A stretch of 64,000 bases of DNA from Cupriavidus basilensis (lineage in GTDB: Bacteria > Pseudomonadota > Gammaproteobacteria > Burkholderiales > Burkholderiaceae): positions 1 through 64,000 of the forward strand of contig NZ_BBQM01000001.1 of NCBI RefSeq assembly GCF_000876015.1, read 5' to 3'. Position numbers and translations under genes: made by a program. Below are positions 1 through 10,776 of this stretch, in pieces. The notes beneath the pieces are model-generated. The model was not told the DNA's origin, searched no databases, and saw only the letters and a program-made list of their open reading frames with translations. How positions within the stretch are numbered: the stretch's first letter is position 1; the number at the start of each line of letters is the position of its first letter.

Positions 1-4
1 TTTG

Positions 5-126
5 GGTTCAAGCACCAAAACCGCCCGAGCCTAAAGACCCACGAAAGCTAGAACAAGGACCCCAAGCTCGAACCACCAATCAAGCCCGAGCCGCCAGGCC
101 CACAGCAGCTAGAACAAGGAGCCCAG
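5..126. repeat. two imperfect 61-bp direct repeats at the left edge
   Basis: Two adjacent copies with a 61-bp period (about 5-65 and 66-126) share blocks such as CCCGAG at 24 and 85, and GCTAGAACAAGGA at 47 and 108. The array may continue beyond the window edge. It lies just downstream of the stop of the leftward efflux operon. No gene or clear terminator is visible in it. Confidence 0.6.
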
Positions 127-134
127 CCTCCCCC

Positions 135-1583
135 CTACGAAGCCGGCGTCCCGGCCCCCCCAACCACATCCTTCCACCCACCTCCAAGCGCCTTGTACAG
201 ATTGACCTCGCTGCTCAACTGGTTGAGCCGGTCGCCAATCAGCACCTGCTGTGCGCTATACAGCTGGCGCTGCGCGTCGAGCACGGTCAGGTAGTTGTCG
301 ACCCCGGTGCGGTAACGCTGCTCGGCCAGCTTGTAGTAGTCCTGCGTGGCGTCGACCAGCCGCGTCTGCGCCTGGAGCTGCTCGCTGAACGTGCCGCGCG
401 CGGCCAGCCCGTCGGCGACTTCGCGGAAGGCGGTCTGAATGGTGCGTTCGTACTGCGCCACGTTGATGTCCTTCTGGATGCGCGCGTAGTCCAGGCTTGC
501 CGACAGGCTGCCCGCGGTAAACAGCGGCAGGTTGATGTGCGGCTGGAACAGCCAGGTGCCCGAGCCCGCCGAGAACAGGTCGGAGAGCTGGTTGCTGGCC
601 GTGCCGGCGGAGGCGGTCAGGCTGATGCTGGGGAAGAACGCCGCGCGCGCCGCGCCGATGTCGGCGTTGGCCGACAGCAGCTGGTGCTCGGCCGAGAGGA
701 TGTCGGGCCGGTTCTGCAGCAGGTCGGACGGCAGGCCGGCCGGGACTTCGGCCAGCAGCTTCTGGTCGAGGTCCAGCCCTGGCGGCAGGTCGGCCGGCAT
801 GCTGGCGGTGCCGAGCAGCACCAGCAGCGCGTTCTCGTCCTGCGCGACCTGGCGCGTGTAGCGTGCCAGGCTGGCGCGCGCGGTTTCCACGCTGGTCTGC
901 GCCTGGCGCAGGTCCAGGCGTGAGGCCACGCCTTCGTCGTAGCTGCGCTTGGTCAGGCGGTAGCTGCGCTCGTAGGTGCCGAGCGTGTCGCGCGTGAGCT
1001 TCAGCAGCGCCTCGTCGGCGCGCAGCGTCAGGTAGGCGTCCGCCACGCTGGCGACCAGCGCGACGTGGGTGCCGCGCATGGCTTCCTGGCTGGCGAAGTA
1101 GCGTTCCAGCGTGGCGGTGCTCAGGCTGCGCACGCGCCCGAACAGGTCGAGCTCCCACGCGGTGGTGCCGAGCGACACGCCGTAGCTGCTGCTGATGACG
1201 CGCTGGCCGGTGGTGGACAGGTCGGCCGGCACGCGCTGGCGCGAGCCCGAGCCGCTGGCGTCCACCTCGGGGAACAGCTCGGCGCGCTGGATGCGGTACT
1301 GCGCGCGGTAGGCCTCGACGTTGAGCGCGGCCACGCGCAGGTCGCGGTTGTTGTCGAGCGCCGTCTCGATGAGGCGGCGCAGGCGCGGGTCGGCGAAGAA
1401 ATCGCGCCAGCCGAGTTCGGTCGCCTGCGGCGCCTGGGCGGGGGCGGCCTGCGGGTAGGCCGGGCCCTGCGGGTAGGCGCCCGCCACCGGCGCGGCCGGG
1501 CGCTCGTAGTGCGGAATCAGGCTGCAACCGGACAGCGCAGCGAGCGCCGCCGCGGCGGCCAGGCCAATCACGTGTTTTTTCAT
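135..1583 (-). CDS. RND efflux outer-membrane channel lipoprotein (OprM/NodT family)
   Basis: 482 aa. It is the outer-membrane exit duct of a tripartite drug/solvent efflux pump. The N-terminus has a lipoprotein signal peptide with lipobox LSGC around residues 17-20, so the mature protein is probably lipidated at Cys20. Two repeated outer-membrane-efflux domains follow, with the typical long helical segments and motifs such as LDLFGR and NRPDI at about 290-295. The length is normal for the OprM family. The start codon overlaps the end of the upstream pump gene by 4 bp (ATGA type), so it is the last gene of a leftward operon adaptor-pump-channel and is likely translationally coupled. The substrate cannot be read from the sequence. 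Confidence 0.95.
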   Translation of the reverse strand: MKKHVIGLAAAAALAALSGCSLIPHYERPAAPVAGAYPQGPAYPQAAPAQAPQATELGWRDFFADPRLRRLIETALDNNRDLRVAALNVEAYRAQYRIQRAELFPEVDASGSGSRQRVPADLSTTGQRVISSSYGVSLGTTAWELDLFGRVRSLSTATLERYFASQEAMRGTHVALVASVADAYLTLRADEALLKLTRDTLGTYERSYRLTKRSYDEGVASRLDLRQAQTSVETARASLARYTRQVAQDENALLVLLGTASMPADLPPGLDLDQKLLAEVPAGLPSDLLQNRPDILSAEHQLLSANADIGAARAAFFPSISLTASAGTASNQLSDLFSAGSGTWLFQPHINLPLFTAGSLSASLDYARIQKDINVAQYERTIQTAFREVADGLAARGTFSEQLQAQTRLVDATQDYYKLAEQRYRTGVDNYLTVLDAQRQLYSAQQVLIGDRLNQLSSEVNLYKALGGGWKDVVGGAGTPAS

Positions 1584-4500
1584 TGGAGCGCTTCCGTTTT
1601 GATGGGGGCGGCGTCGTCGTGGGGCTTGCGCTTGAACAGCGCGCCCACCGCGACGAAGAACAGCGGCACCCAGAAGATGGCCAGGACCGTGGCCGTCACC
1701 ATGCCGCCGATCACGCCCGTGCCGATCGCGTGCTGGCTGCCGGCGCCGGCGCCGCTCGATACCGCCAGCGGCGCCACGCCCAGCATGAACGCGAGCGAGG
1801 TCATGATGATCGGGCGCAGCCGCATGCGGCAGGCCTCGACCGCGGATTCGACCAGACCCTTGCCCTGCTCATGCAGCTCCTTGGCGAATTCCACGATCAG
1901 GATCGCGTTCTTGGCCGACAGGCCGACCGTGGTCAGCAGGCCCACCTGGAAGAACACGTCGTTGGACAGCCCGCGCAGCAGCGTGGCCAGCAGCGCGCCG
2001 ATCACGCCCAGCGGCACCACCAGCATCACCGAGAACGGGATCGACCAGCTTTCGTACAGCGCGGCCAGGCACAGGAACACCACGAGCAGCGACAGCGCGT
2101 ACAGCGCCGGCGCCTGCGAGCCGGACAGCCGCTCTTCATACGACAGGCCGGTCCACGCATAGCCGATGCCCGGCGGCATCTGCTTCATGATTTCCTCGAC
2201 GGCGGCCATCGCCTCGCCCGAACTGCGGCCCGCGGCCGGCTCGCCGAGCACTTCCACCGCCGGCACGCCGTTGTAGCGCTGCAGCTTGGGCGAGCCGTAG
2301 CCCCAGCGGCCGGTGGCGAAGGCCGAGAACGGCACCATCGTGCCCTTGTCGTTGCGCACGAACCACTTGTCCACGTCGTCCGGGTTCATGCGCGAGTTGG
2401 GCTGGCCCTGCAGGTAGACCCGCTTGACGCGGCCGCGGTCGATGAAGTCGTTGACGTAGCTCGAGCCCCACGCGATCGACACCGTGTTGTTGATGTCCGA
2501 CAGCGACAGGCCCAGCGCGCGCGCCTTCTCGTCGTCGATCTCCAGCATGTACTGCGGCTGGTCGTTCAGGCCGTTCGGGCGCACGCGCTGCAGCACCGGG
2601 TTCTTCGACGCGAGCTGCAGGAACTTGTCGCGCGCGTTCATCAGCGCCTGGTGGCCCAGGCCCGCCTGGTCCTGCATGTAGAGGTCGAAGCCGGTGGCGT
2701 TGCCGAGCTCCTGCACCGCGGGCGGCGCGAACGCGAACGACAGCGAATCGCGGAACGAGGCGAACTTGCGCTGCGCGCGCTGGGTCAGGTCGAACACGCT
2801 GGTGTTCTCGCCGCTGCGTTCTTCCCACGGCTTGAGCAGGATGAACGCCAGGCCCGAGTTCTGGCCGCGGCCGGCGAAGTTGAAGCCGTTGACCGTGAAC
2901 AGTGAGTCCACCACCTTGCCTTCGTCCTTGAGCAGGTACTCGCGCATCTGGTCGAGCACCTTCTGCGTGCGCTCGGCGGTCGCGCCCGGCGGCGTCTGCA
3001 CCTGGGCATACAGCACGCCCTGGTCTTCTTCCGGCAGGAACGAGGTCGGGATGCGCGTGAACAGGAAGGCCATCGCCGCGACGATCGCCACGTAGAGCAG
3101 CAGGAACGGAATGCGCCGGCGCAGGATGCCCTGCACGCTGCGCTCGTAGCTCTGCGTGGTGGAGATGAACTTGCGGTTGAACCAGCCGAAGAAGCCGCGC
3201 TTGTGCTCGCCGTGGTCGCCCTTGTCGATCGGCTTGAGCATGGTCGCGCACAGCGCCGGCGTCAGCACCAGCGCCACCAGCACCGACAGCACCATCGACG
3301 AGACGATGGTGATCGAGAACTGGCGGTAGATCACGCCGGTCGAGCCGCCGAAGAACGCCATCGGCAGGAACACCGCCGAGAGCACCATCGCGATGCCCAC
3401 CAGCGCGCCCTGGATCTGCCCCATCGACTTGCGCGCGGCCTCCTTGGGCGACAGTCCTTCCTCGGCCATCACCCGCTCGACGTTCTCCACCACCACGATG
3501 GCATCGTCCACCAGCAGGCCGATCGCCAGCACCATGCCGAACATGGTCAGCGTGTTGATCGAGTAGCCGAACGCCGCCAGCACGCCGAACGTGCCCAGCA
3601 GCACCACCGGCACGGCGATGGTCGGGATCAGCGTGGCGCGCACGTTCTGCAGGAACAGGTACATCACCAGGAACACCAGCACGATGGCTTCGAGCAGCGT
3701 CTTCACCACCTCGTGGATGGAGCCCGAGATCACCGGCGAGGTGTCATACGGGTACACCACCTTCATGCCCTGCGGGAAGAACGGCTGCAGCTGGTCCAGC
3801 GTCTGGCGGATCGCCTTGACCGTCTCCAGCGCGTTGGCGCCGCTGGCCAGGCGCACGGCGATGCCGGAAGCCGGCTGGCCGTTGTAGAGCGCGTTGATGT
3901 TGTAGTCCTGGCCGCCCAGCTCCACCTGCGCCACGTCCTTCAGGCGCACCTGCGAGCCGTCCGGGTTGACCTTGAGCAGGATGTTGCCGAACTGCTCGCT
4001 GGTCTGCAGGCGGGTCTTGCCGATCACGCTGGCGTTGAGCTGCTGGCCCTTGACCGCCGGCAGCCCGCCCAGCTGGCCGGAGGCCACCTGCACGTTCTGC
4101 GCCTTGATGGCGTTGCTGACGTCGAGCGGCGCGAGCTGGAAGCTGTTGAGCTTGGCCGGGTCGATCCACACGCGCATCGCGTACTGCGAGCCGAACACCT
4201 GGAAGTCGCCCACGCCGTAGGTGCGCGACAGCGGATCCTGGATGTTCGAGACGATGTAGTTCGACAAGTCCTCGCGCGTCACTTTCGGATCGGTCGAGAT
4301 CAGGCCCACGATGAGCAGGAAGTTGCGCACCGACTTGGTCACGCGGATGCCCTGCTGCTGGACTTCCTGCGGCAGCAGCGGCGTGGCCAGCTGCAGCTTG
4401 TTCTGCACCTGCACCTGCGCGATGTCGGGGTTGGTGCCCTGCTCGAAGGTCACGGTGATGGTCATGCTGCCGTCGGAATTGCTTTCCGACGAGATGTAGC

Positions 4501-4726
4501 GCAGGCGGTCCAGGCCATTGAGCTGCTGCTCGATGACCTGCACGACCGTGTCCTGCACCGTCTCGGCGGAAGCGCCGGGGTAGTTGACCGAAATGGCGAT
4601 GGTCGGCGGCGCGATCGCCGGGTACTGGCTGATCGGCAGTGCCCGGATCGACAGCACGCCGGCGAGCATGATGACCAGCGCGATCACCCACGCGAAGATC
4701 GGGCGATCGATGAAGAATTTAGACAT
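1580..4726 (-). CDS. RND multidrug efflux pump, inner-membrane transporter (AcrB/MexB family)
   Basis: 1048 aa, the usual length for hydrophobe/amphiphile efflux-1 RND pumps. It starts [16 protein letters not shown], the conserved N-terminus of AcrB/MexB homologues. The proton-relay Asp pair is seen in [13 protein letters not shown] (around residue 407), and the relay Lys in [16 protein letters not shown] (around 940). Two large periplasmic loops alternate with twelve predicted membrane segments. It uses proton-motive force to export hydrophobic or amphiphilic compounds from the periplasm or inner membrane. The start lies 40 bp downstream of the adaptor stop, and the stop overlaps the channel gene. 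No dedicated TetR repressor is adjacent, which is unusual for this family. Confidence 0.97.
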   Translation of the reverse strand: MSKFFIDRPIFAWVIALVIMLAGVLSIRALPISQYPAIAPPTIAISVNYPGASAETVQDTVVQVIEQQLNGLDRLRYISSESNSDGSMTITVTFEQGTNPDIAQVQVQNKLQLATPLLPQEVQQQGIRVTKSVRNFLLIVGLISTDPKVTREDLSNYIVSNIQDPLSRTYGVGDFQVFGSQYAMRVWIDPAKLNSFQLAPLDVSNAIKAQNVQVASGQLGGLPAVKGQQLNASVIGKTRLQTSEQFGNILLKVNPDGSQVRLKDVAQVELGGQDYNINALYNGQPASGIAVRLASGANALETVKAIRQTLDQLQPFFPQGMKVVYPYDTSPVISGSIHEVVKTLLEAIVLVFLVMYLFLQNVRATLIPTIAVPVVLLGTFGVLAAFGYSINTLTMFGMVLAIGLLVDDAIVVVENVERVMAEEGLSPKEAARKSMGQIQGALVGIAMVLSAVFLPMAFFGGSTGVIYRQFSITIVSSMVLSVLVALVLTPALCATMLKPIDKGDHGEHKRGFFGWFNRKFISTTQSYERSVQGILRRRIPFLLLYVAIVAAMAFLFTRIPTSFLPEEDQGVLYAQVQTPPGATAERTQKVLDQMREYLLKDEGKVVDSLFTVNGFNFAGRGQNSGLAFILLKPWEERSGENTSVFDLTQRAQRKFASFRDSLSFAFAPPAVQELGNATGFDLYMQDQAGLGHQALMNARDKFLQLASKNPVLQRVRPNGLNDQPQYMLEIDDEKARALGLSLSDINNTVSIAWGSSYVNDFIDRGRVKRVYLQGQPNSRMNPDDVDKWFVRNDKGTMVPFSAFATGRWGYGSPKLQRYNGVPAVEVLGEPAAGRSSGEAMAAVEEIMKQMPPGIGYAWTGLSYEERLSGSQAPALYALSLLVVFLCLAALYESWSIPFSVMLVVPLGVIGALLATLLRGLSNDVFFQVGLLTTVGLSAKNAILIVEFAKELHEQGKGLVESAVEACRMRLRPIIMTSLAFMLGVAPLAVSSGAGAGSQHAIGTGVIGGMVTATVLAIFWVPLFFVAVGALFKRKPHDDAAPIKTEALQ

Positions 4727-4766
4727 GGAGGATTCCTTATCCCTTGTTCCTTGCTCGGGCGCGTGC

Positions 4767-5915
4767 TCAGGACTTGGCCGGCGCGGCGGCGGCCGGCGCG
4801 TTGCCGGAAGCCTGCGCGGCCGCCGGCACCGCCTTGACCTTGGCGCCCGGGCGCACGAACTGCAGGCCCTCGACGATGACGCGGTCGCCGGCGTTCAGGC
4901 CGCTGCTCACCAGCCACTTGTCGCCGACCGCGCGCTCGGTGGTGAGCGTGCGCAGCTCGACCTCGTCCTTGGCGTTGACCACCAGCGCGGTGGCCTGGCC
5001 CTTGAGGTCGCGCGTGACGCCGACCTGCGGCGCCAGGATCGCGTTGGCCTTGACGCCTTCGCTCAGGCGCGCGTGCACGAACATGCCCGGCAGCAGCACG
5101 TGGTTCGGGTTCGGGAACACCGCGCGCAGCGTCACCGAGCCGGTGCCCTGGTCCACCGACACCTCGGAGAACTCGAGCCGGCCGGTCTCGGGGTAGGTCG
5201 TGCCGTCCTCCAGCCGCAGGTTCACCTTGGCCGCGTTGGCGCCGGCGCCGTCGAGCTTGCCGTCGGCCAGCTCGCGGCGCAGGCGCAGCAGCGTGGACGA
5301 GGGCTGCGTCACGTCGACGAAGATCGGGTCGATCTGCTGCACCGTGGCCAGCGCGGTGGCCTGCCCGTTGACCGCCAGCGCGCCCTGGGTCACGCTGGAG
5401 CGGCCGATGCGCCCGGAGATCGGCGCCAGCACCTTGGTGTAGCGCAGGTTGATCTCGGCGCGCTGCACGGCGGCCTGCGCCTGCAGGAACGACGCCTTGG
5501 CCTCGGCCGCGGCCTGCTTGCTGACCGCCTCGTCGGCGACCAGCTTGCCGTAGCGCTCGGCCAGCAGCCGGCTCGATTCCAGCGTGGCCTGCGCGCTCTT
5601 GTAGGCGGCGTCGTAGGTGGACGGGTCGATCTGGTACAGCTGCTGACCCTGCTTGACGTCGCTGCCTTCCTTGAACAGCCGGTGCTGGATGATGCCGTCG
5701 ACCTGCGGCCGCACTTCGGCGACGAGGTAGGCGGTGGTGCGGCCCGGCAGCTCGGAGTCCACCATGACCGACTCCGGCGCCAGCGTGACCACCCCGACCT
5801 GCGGCGGCTGCGGTGCCGCGGCCGCCTGTTCTTTCTTGCCGCATCCGGCGAGCGCGGCCAGGGCAATCCCCGGCACGCCCAGAATCAAAGCACGCGTGAT
5901 GCGCGATCGTTGCAT
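4767..5915 (-). CDS. RND efflux periplasmic adaptor (AcrA/MexA family)
   Basis: 382 aa membrane-fusion protein, first gene of the leftward efflux operon. A lipoprotein signal with LAGC (Cys around 25) is followed by the PGRTTAY and [11 protein letters not shown] lipoyl/barrel-sandwich segment, a helical hairpin (about 95-165), a second half-lipoyl motif ([12 protein letters not shown]) and a beta-barrel domain ([11 protein letters not shown]). It links the inner-membrane pump to the outer-membrane channel. The C-terminus is Ala/Pro-rich. Neighbour order and spacing make assignment to the tripartite pump secure; substrate specificity is unknown. Confidence 0.96.
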   Translation of the reverse strand: MQRSRITRALILGVPGIALAALAGCGKKEQAAAAPQPPQVGVVTLAPESVMVDSELPGRTTAYLVAEVRPQVDGIIQHRLFKEGSDVKQGQQLYQIDPSTYDAAYKSAQATLESSRLLAERYGKLVADEAVSKQAAAEAKASFLQAQAAVQRAEINLRYTKVLAPISGRIGRSSVTQGALAVNGQATALATVQQIDPIFVDVTQPSSTLLRLRRELADGKLDGAGANAAKVNLRLEDGTTYPETGRLEFSEVSVDQGTGSVTLRAVFPNPNHVLLPGMFVHARLSEGVKANAILAPQVGVTRDLKGQATALVVNAKDEVELRTLTTERAVGDKWLVSSGLNAGDRVIVEGLQFVRPGAKVKAVPAAAQASGNAPAAAAPAKS

Positions 5916-6576
5916 TGCGATTTCCTAGAAGATTGAAAGACTGCGAGACCCGCTCGACCGCCGGACCGTCCATTCTGCGGTCGCGTGGGTCAGCCGATAC
6001 GGTTGAGTGAGAGCGCCCGCCAGCAGGCGCCTACGCCGGAAATCCGGCGGCAATTGCGATTGTGGATGCGAAGATAGCTGACAGGTCAGATGATTACAAG
6101 AGGATGATAGGGAAATGAAATACCGGGCAACGAACGCTCAGGCAGCCTGCGCCGGAGTTTGGTTCCTGGCGCGGGGCACGAGGCAGCCCGGTGTCGGGCG
6201 TTTCGGGACGGTGGCAGTCATGCCGCAGAAGCGAGCAAGGAACGTGCCGCCGGGGCCTCACGATGCGTGGCGTGAGTGCGCCTACCGATACGCAGATAGG
6301 TGATTCTATCCCGGCTACGCAGGGTTTTCCCGACATTGTCCGGGCGAAATATTTCAAACGATTAATGCGGTGCCCGATGCGGCGCTGTCACCTGCGGCAT
6401 GTTGTCGCAGTGGCGGCGCGGCGATGATCCATTCTGGTGCGCGAGTCCGCACAAAAAACCGCACAAGAAAGCCGCACGAAAGAGCGCACGCGAAGCCGCG
6501 TCCCGCCCGCGCGCGGGCAATGAACGAAAATGGCGCGCGCCGGCAACTTTCAGATTTCAGACAGGACAAGGCAAGC
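5916..6576. other. intergenic region between divergent efflux operon and LysR gene
   Basis: About 660 bp without a convincing gene; the short reading frames here have neither a good ribosome site nor a recognisable product. It must hold the promoter of the efflux operon. A perfect palindrome CTGAC-AG-GTCAG sits at 6078-6089, about 160 bp upstream of the adaptor start, and is a candidate operator. The sequence from about 6430 is rich in GCAC/CGCA runs. Confidence 0.5.
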
Positions 6577-7476
6577 ATGAATATGTTCGAAGCGATGGGA
6601 ATCTTCGTCCAGGTGGTCGATCACGGCAGCTTCGCGCGCGCCGCGCAGGCCAATCAGTTCCATCGCCCCGCCGTGACCAAGGCCATCCAGCAGCTCGAGC
6701 GCGAGCTGGGCGTGCAACTGCTCCACCGCACCACGCGCAAGCTGAGCATGACCGAGGAAGGCGAGGAGTTCTACCAGCGCTGCACCCAGCTGCTCGGCGA
6801 CTTCGCCGACACGCTCGCGCTGTTCTCGCCGACGCGCCCGCCCAAGGGCAAGCTGCGCCTGGACATGCCCACGGCGGTGGCCAAGGCCATCATCGTGCCG
6901 GCGCTGCCCGACTTCCGCCGGCGCTATCCCGCCATCGAGCTCGTGCTGCGCTCATCCGACCACCACGTCGACCTGATCGGCGAAGGCGTGGACTGCGCCG
7001 TGCGCCTCGGCGAGCTGGCCGATTCCAGCCTGGTGGCGCGCCGCATCGGCACCATCCCGATGGTGACGTGCGGCTCGCCCGGCTACCTGGCCCGGCACGG
7101 CACGCCGGCCTCGCTCGACGACCTCGACCGCCACGTTGCGGTCAACTTCCTGGTCCAGCACGGCCGGCGCACGCTCGAATGGCAGTTCGACGCGGGCGAC
7201 CGCATCGTCACCAGGCAGGTGCCCAGCGACATCGTGGTGGACGACTCCGAAGCGTTCCACGCCTGCGGGCTGGCCGGACTCGGCCTGCTGCAGGGCCTGC
7301 GGCCCGCGCTGCAGCCCTACATCGACGCCGGCCAGCTGGTCGAGGTCCTGCCGCACTGCAAGCCGGTGCCCAGGCCGATCTCCGTGGTCATGACGCAGCG
7401 CCGCCACCGGCCGCCCAAGGTCGATGCGTTCATCGGCTGGCTGGAGGCGCTGTTCGTCGAGCGCGGGCTGGCCTGA
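6577..7476 (+). CDS. LysR-family transcriptional regulator
   Basis: 299 aa. The N-terminal winged HTH (residues about 1-60: MNMFEAMGIFVQVVDHGSFA, then LLHRTTRKLSMTEEG) is typical of the LysR subgroup seen in Burkholderiales. The C-terminal substrate-binding domain begins near 90 (GKLRLDMPTAVAK). The start at 6577 is chosen because it gives the standard LysR N-terminus; the upstream in-frame extension is low-complexity. It precedes a co-directional SDR gene (219 bp gap) and a quinone oxidoreductase gene. It may regulate these or the divergent efflux operon. The ligand is unknown. Confidence 0.93.
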   Translation: MNMFEAMGIFVQVVDHGSFARAAQANQFHRPAVTKAIQQLERELGVQLLHRTTRKLSMTEEGEEFYQRCTQLLGDFADTLALFSPTRPPKGKLRLDMPTAVAKAIIVPALPDFRRRYPAIELVLRSSDHHVDLIGEGVDCAVRLGELADSSLVARRIGTIPMVTCGSPGYLARHGTPASLDDLDRHVAVNFLVQHGRRTLEWQFDAGDRIVTRQVPSDIVVDDSEAFHACGLAGLGLLQGLRPALQPYIDAGQLVEVLPHCKPVPRPISVVMTQRRHRPPKVDAFIGWLEALFVERGLA

Positions 7477-7497
7477 GCGCCGGCCGCGCGCCATTGT

Positions 7498-7513
7498 TAT
7501 TGCCACGGCAATA
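7498..7513. promoter_or_regulatory. perfect palindrome TATTGCC-AC-GGCAATA
   Basis: A 7-2-7 inverted repeat in the gap between the LysR gene and the SDR gene, 22 bp after the LysR stop and about 180 bp before the SDR start. It lacks a T-run, so it looks more like a protein-binding operator than a terminator. The function is inferred only from symmetry and position. Confidence 0.4.
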
Positions 7514-7695
7514 GTCAAGTTCGCCGGCGCGCGTTTATCGGCGCGGGCATTGCGCGTAGATTCCCGCCGCGGGCAGTGCCGGTCCTTGCTGGTCTTCGCG
7601 GGTCTTCGCATGCCACGGCCGGGCGACGAGGTCGGCGCCTGCGCTCGCCTGCCAATCGCATTTGCCGCCCACGCGGCACCGAACCGGGAAACAAG

Positions 7696-8448
7696 ATGGA
7701 CCTGCAGCTCAGCGGCAAGACCGCCGTCGTCACCGGCGCCAGCCAGGGCATCGGCCGCGCCATCGCCAGGACGCTGGCCGCCGAGGGCGCCAGGGTGCTG
7801 GCGACCGCGCGCGACGAAGCGCTGCTCGCCAGCCTGGCCGACGAGATCGTCGCCGCCGGCGGCGCCGACCCCGTCCTGCTGGTGCAGGACTTCGTCGCCG
7901 ACGACGGCCCGCGCCGCATCGCCGACGCCGCGCTGGCGCGGCTCGGCCACGTCGACATCCTCGTCAACAACGCCGGCGGCAGCCGCCCGATGGGCGTGGA
8001 CGCCCCCGAGGCGCAATGGCTCGAAGGCATGACGCTCAACTTCGACCGCCACCGCCAGCTCACCCAGGCGCTGCTGCCCAATTTCCTCGAACGCAAGTCG
8101 GGCGCCATCGTCAGCCTGTCCGGCAACCTCGAGCCGGAAGTGGTCAATGCCGCGATGGTGGCCAAGGCCGGCCTCGTGGTCTGGTCCAAGGGCCTGTCCG
8201 AGCAGCTCGGCCAGCACGGCATCACGGTCAACTGCGTGCAGCCCGGCCTGATCGACACCGCGCAGATCCGCCGCCTGTACCCCGGCGACGAGCGCCGCAA
8301 GTTCGCCGAGCGCGAGATCGCGCTGCGCGACTTCGGCGAGCCCGAGGACGTGGCCAACGCGGTGGCGTTCCTGGTGTCGCCGCGGGCGCGCTACATCACC
8401 GGCACGGTGATGCTGGTCGACGGCGGCATGCGCCGCTACGCGTTCTGA
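7696..8448 (+). CDS. SDR-family protein lacking the catalytic tyrosine
   Basis: 250 aa. A classical short-chain dehydrogenase fold is evident from the nucleotide-binding TGASQGIG (residues 13-20), NNAG (91-94) and the C-terminal FLVSPRARYITGTVMLVDGG. The active-site region reads S-L-S-G followed by AAMVAKAG: Lys157 of the usual YxxxK is present but the Tyr position (153) is Ala. It may therefore be catalytically altered or use another residue. The start at 7696 is chosen for the MDLQLSGKTAVVTG N-terminus. Next gene, 62 bp downstream, is a quinone oxidoreductase; the two may be co-transcribed. Confidence 0.92.
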   Translation: MDLQLSGKTAVVTGASQGIGRAIARTLAAEGARVLATARDEALLASLADEIVAAGGADPVLLVQDFVADDGPRRIADAALARLGHVDILVNNAGGSRPMGVDAPEAQWLEGMTLNFDRHRQLTQALLPNFLERKSGAIVSLSGNLEPEVVNAAMVAKAGLVVWSKGLSEQLGQHGITVNCVQPGLIDTAQIRRLYPGDERRKFAEREIALRDFGEPEDVANAVAFLVSPRARYITGTVMLVDGGMRRYAF

Positions 8449-8510
8449 CCGCCGTTCCCCGCTTCGCTTCATTTTCAGACAACCGCCAGATTCGCCAAGA
8501 GAACGACGCA

Positions 8511-9500
8511 ATGCCAAAGGTCTATCAGTTCAACCGCACCGGCGGTCCCGAGGTGCTGGAGCTGCATGAAGTGGAAGTGGCCGCGCCCGGCGCCGGCGAA
8601 GTGCGCATCCGCGTCAAGGCAATCGGCCTGAACCGTGCCGAAGTGATGTACCGCAGCGGGCAATACGTGATCGAGCCGCGTTTTCCGGCCCGCCTGGGCT
8701 ATGAAGCCGCCGGCGTGGTCGATGCGGTCGGCGCCGGCGTGGCGGGCTTCGCGCCCGGCGACGAGGTCAGCGTGGTGCCCGCCTTCTCGTTCGCCGACTA
8801 CGGTATGTACGGCGAGCTCGTCAACGCGCCCGCGCATGCGGTGGTGAAGCACCCGCGCGGCCTGTCGTTCGTCGATGCCGCCGCGGCGTGGATGATGTTC
8901 GTCACCGCCTACGGCGCGCTGGTCGAACTCGGCAACCTGCGCGCCGGCGAGACCGTGCTGGTGCGCGCGGCCTCCAGCAGCGTGGGCCTGGCCGCGATCC
9001 AGATCGCCAGGATGGCGGGCGCGGTGCCGGTGGCGCTGACGCGCGGCAGCGGCAAGCGGCAGGCGCTGCTGGACGCCGGCGCGGCGCACGTCATCGCCAC
9101 GCAGGAGCAGGATCTCGTTGCCGAGGTGGCGCGCATCACCGGCGGCGCCGGCGCGCGTATGGCGTTCGACCCGGTCGGCGGGCCGGAGGCTGCCAGGCTG
9201 TTCAAGGCGCTGTGCGCGGGCGGCATCTTCTTCCAGTACGGCGCGCTCGACACTGGCGACATCCCGGTGCCGGTGATGGACCTGCTCGGCAAGCACCTGA
9301 CGCTGCGCGGCTACGAGCTGTTCGAGATCACCACCGATCCGGAGCGGCTCGGCAAGGCCCGCGACTTCGTCAACGCCGGGCTCGCCTCCGGCCAGCTGCG
9401 CCCGGTGGTGGACAAGACCTTCGCCTTCGAAGACATGGCCGCGGCGCACCGCTACATGGAGTCCAACGCGCAGGTCGGCAAGATCGTCGTCACCTTGTAG
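8511..9500 (+). CDS. zinc-independent quinone oxidoreductase / alcohol dehydrogenase-like protein (MDR superfamily)
   Basis: 329 aa. It belongs to the medium-chain dehydrogenase/reductase superfamily, quinone-oxidoreductase branch. A GroES-like N-terminal domain (GLNRAEVMYRSGQY, about residues 42-55) precedes a Rossmann domain with AASSSVGLAAIQIA (about 150-165) instead of the GxGxxG of zinc ADHs. The zinc-ligand cysteine cluster is absent, so NADPH-dependent reduction of a quinone or enone is the likely chemistry. The start at 8511 gives the family N-terminus MPKVYQFNRTGGPEVLEL. It lies downstream of the SDR gene on the same strand. The substrate is unknown. Confidence 0.92.
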   Translation: MPKVYQFNRTGGPEVLELHEVEVAAPGAGEVRIRVKAIGLNRAEVMYRSGQYVIEPRFPARLGYEAAGVVDAVGAGVAGFAPGDEVSVVPAFSFADYGMYGELVNAPAHAVVKHPRGLSFVDAAAAWMMFVTAYGALVELGNLRAGETVLVRAASSSVGLAAIQIARMAGAVPVALTRGSGKRQALLDAGAAHVIATQEQDLVAEVARITGGAGARMAFDPVGGPEAARLFKALCAGGIFFQYGALDTGDIPVPVMDLLGKHLTLRGYELFEITTDPERLGKARDFVNAGLASGQLRPVVDKTFAFEDMAAAHRYMESNAQVGKIVVTL

Positions 9501-9544
9501 TTGCCACCCCGTGGTCGCCGCCCGGCAGCGGGGCGGCCCGCGCG

Positions 9545-10603
9545 TCAGCGGCCCGGCGCGCCGATGCTGCTCAGGCCGATCGGCGCGCCCGAGCGGTCGG
9601 TCACGCGCGCCAGCTCGCGGTAGGCGCGCGCCTGCACGCGCTCGGGCAGCGGCACGAACTTCGCCTCGCGCGCCAGGTCGTCGCCGCGCAGGTAGCCCCA
9701 GGTGACGAACTTCAGCGCATCGAGCGTGCGCGCGCCGCTCTGGCTGACCGCCGGCACCACGATGAAGGTGCCCATCGTGATCGGCCACGCGTTGGCGCCC
9801 GGCTGGTTCACCAGGCTCGCGGTGAAGTTGCCCTTCTGGTTCCACTCGCTCTGCACCACCGCCTCGCGGAAGTTGTCGACCTGCGCCGGCACGAAGCGCC
9901 CGGCCGCGTTGCGCAGCTGCACGGCGTTGAGGCCGGCGTCGAGCACGTAGTTGTAGTCCACGTAGCCGATGGTGCCGGCCGTGCCCTGCACGGCGCCGAC
10001 CACCTCGCTGCTGCCGCGCGCGGCGGTGAAGGACGACGGCCACGGCAAGGTGGACTGGGTGCCGTAGGTGGCCTTCCAGTCCGCGCTGACCGCGCTCAGG
10101 TAGCTGCTGAAATGGTAGGTGGTGCCCGAGCCGTCCGCGCGCACCACCGGGCGGATCGGCAGGCGCGGCAGCGCGACGCCGGGGTTGAGCGCGCGGATCT
10201 CCGGCGCGTCCCAGGCCGTGAGCTTGCCCAGGAAGATCGCCGCCAGCACCTCGCCGGTGAGCTTGAGCCTGCCCTGCGGCACGCCGGGCAGGTTGACCAC
10301 CGGCACCGCGCCCGTCACCACCGACGGCACGAACACCAGCCCGGCCTTCTTCGCTTCCGCCTCCGGCATGGGCACGTCCGACGCGCCGAAGTCCACCTGC
10401 CCGGCGCGCACGCGCTTGAGGCCCTCGCCCGAGCCGACCGCGTCGTACTGGAGCGTGACGCCGGTGGCGGCCTTGTAGCCGTCCGCCCAGACGCGGTAGA
10501 TGGGCGCGGCGGCGGTGGAGCCCGCGCCGCGGATCTCGGTGGCGGCCAGCGCGGACGCGCCGCAGGTCAGCGCCGCCAGGGCGGCCAGGAAAGCCTTTCG
10601 CAT
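9545..10603 (-). CDS. PstS-like phosphate/ligand ABC substrate-binding protein (orphan)
   Basis: 352 aa with a Sec signal peptide (MRKAFLAALAALTCGASALA, cleavage near 20). The mature N-terminus TEIRGAGSTAAAPIYRVWADGYK and internal GSGEGLKRV, FGASDVPM and ADGSGTTYHFSSYL match the PstS phosphate-binding fold. No pstC, pstA or pstB gene is nearby, so it is an orphan paralogue that could feed another transporter or act in a signalling role. The start at 10603 was chosen to begin at the signal peptide. It is transcribed convergently with the upstream quinone oxidoreductase gene. Confidence 0.88.
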   Translation of the reverse strand: MRKAFLAALAALTCGASALAATEIRGAGSTAAAPIYRVWADGYKAATGVTLQYDAVGSGEGLKRVRAGQVDFGASDVPMPEAEAKKAGLVFVPSVVTGAVPVVNLPGVPQGRLKLTGEVLAAIFLGKLTAWDAPEIRALNPGVALPRLPIRPVVRADGSGTTYHFSSYLSAVSADWKATYGTQSTLPWPSSFTAARGSSEVVGAVQGTAGTIGYVDYNYVLDAGLNAVQLRNAAGRFVPAQVDNFREAVVQSEWNQKGNFTASLVNQPGANAWPITMGTFIVVPAVSQSGARTLDALKFVTWGYLRGDDLAREAKFVPLPERVQARAYRELARVTDRSGAPIGLSSIGAPGR

Positions 10604-10776
10604 GATGGGGATACTTGTCGGAGGACGCTGGGAGACGAGGCGCGATTGTATAGGAGCGGCGTGACGCGCATGCCCGCCGGATGCGGCCCTGTCGCGCGGC
10701 GCGCATCGGCCCGCCGCCGTCATCATCCTGACGCACGGCGGCGGTAGCCGGCGCCGCGGGGAAGCAACCCGGAGCG

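Noticed and set aside
3203..4837. Long plus-strand open frame opposite the RND pump (His/Arg/Gln-rich)
   Set aside because: It is the mirror of the strongly GC3-biased pump gene; composition is repetitive, no ribosome site or family motif.
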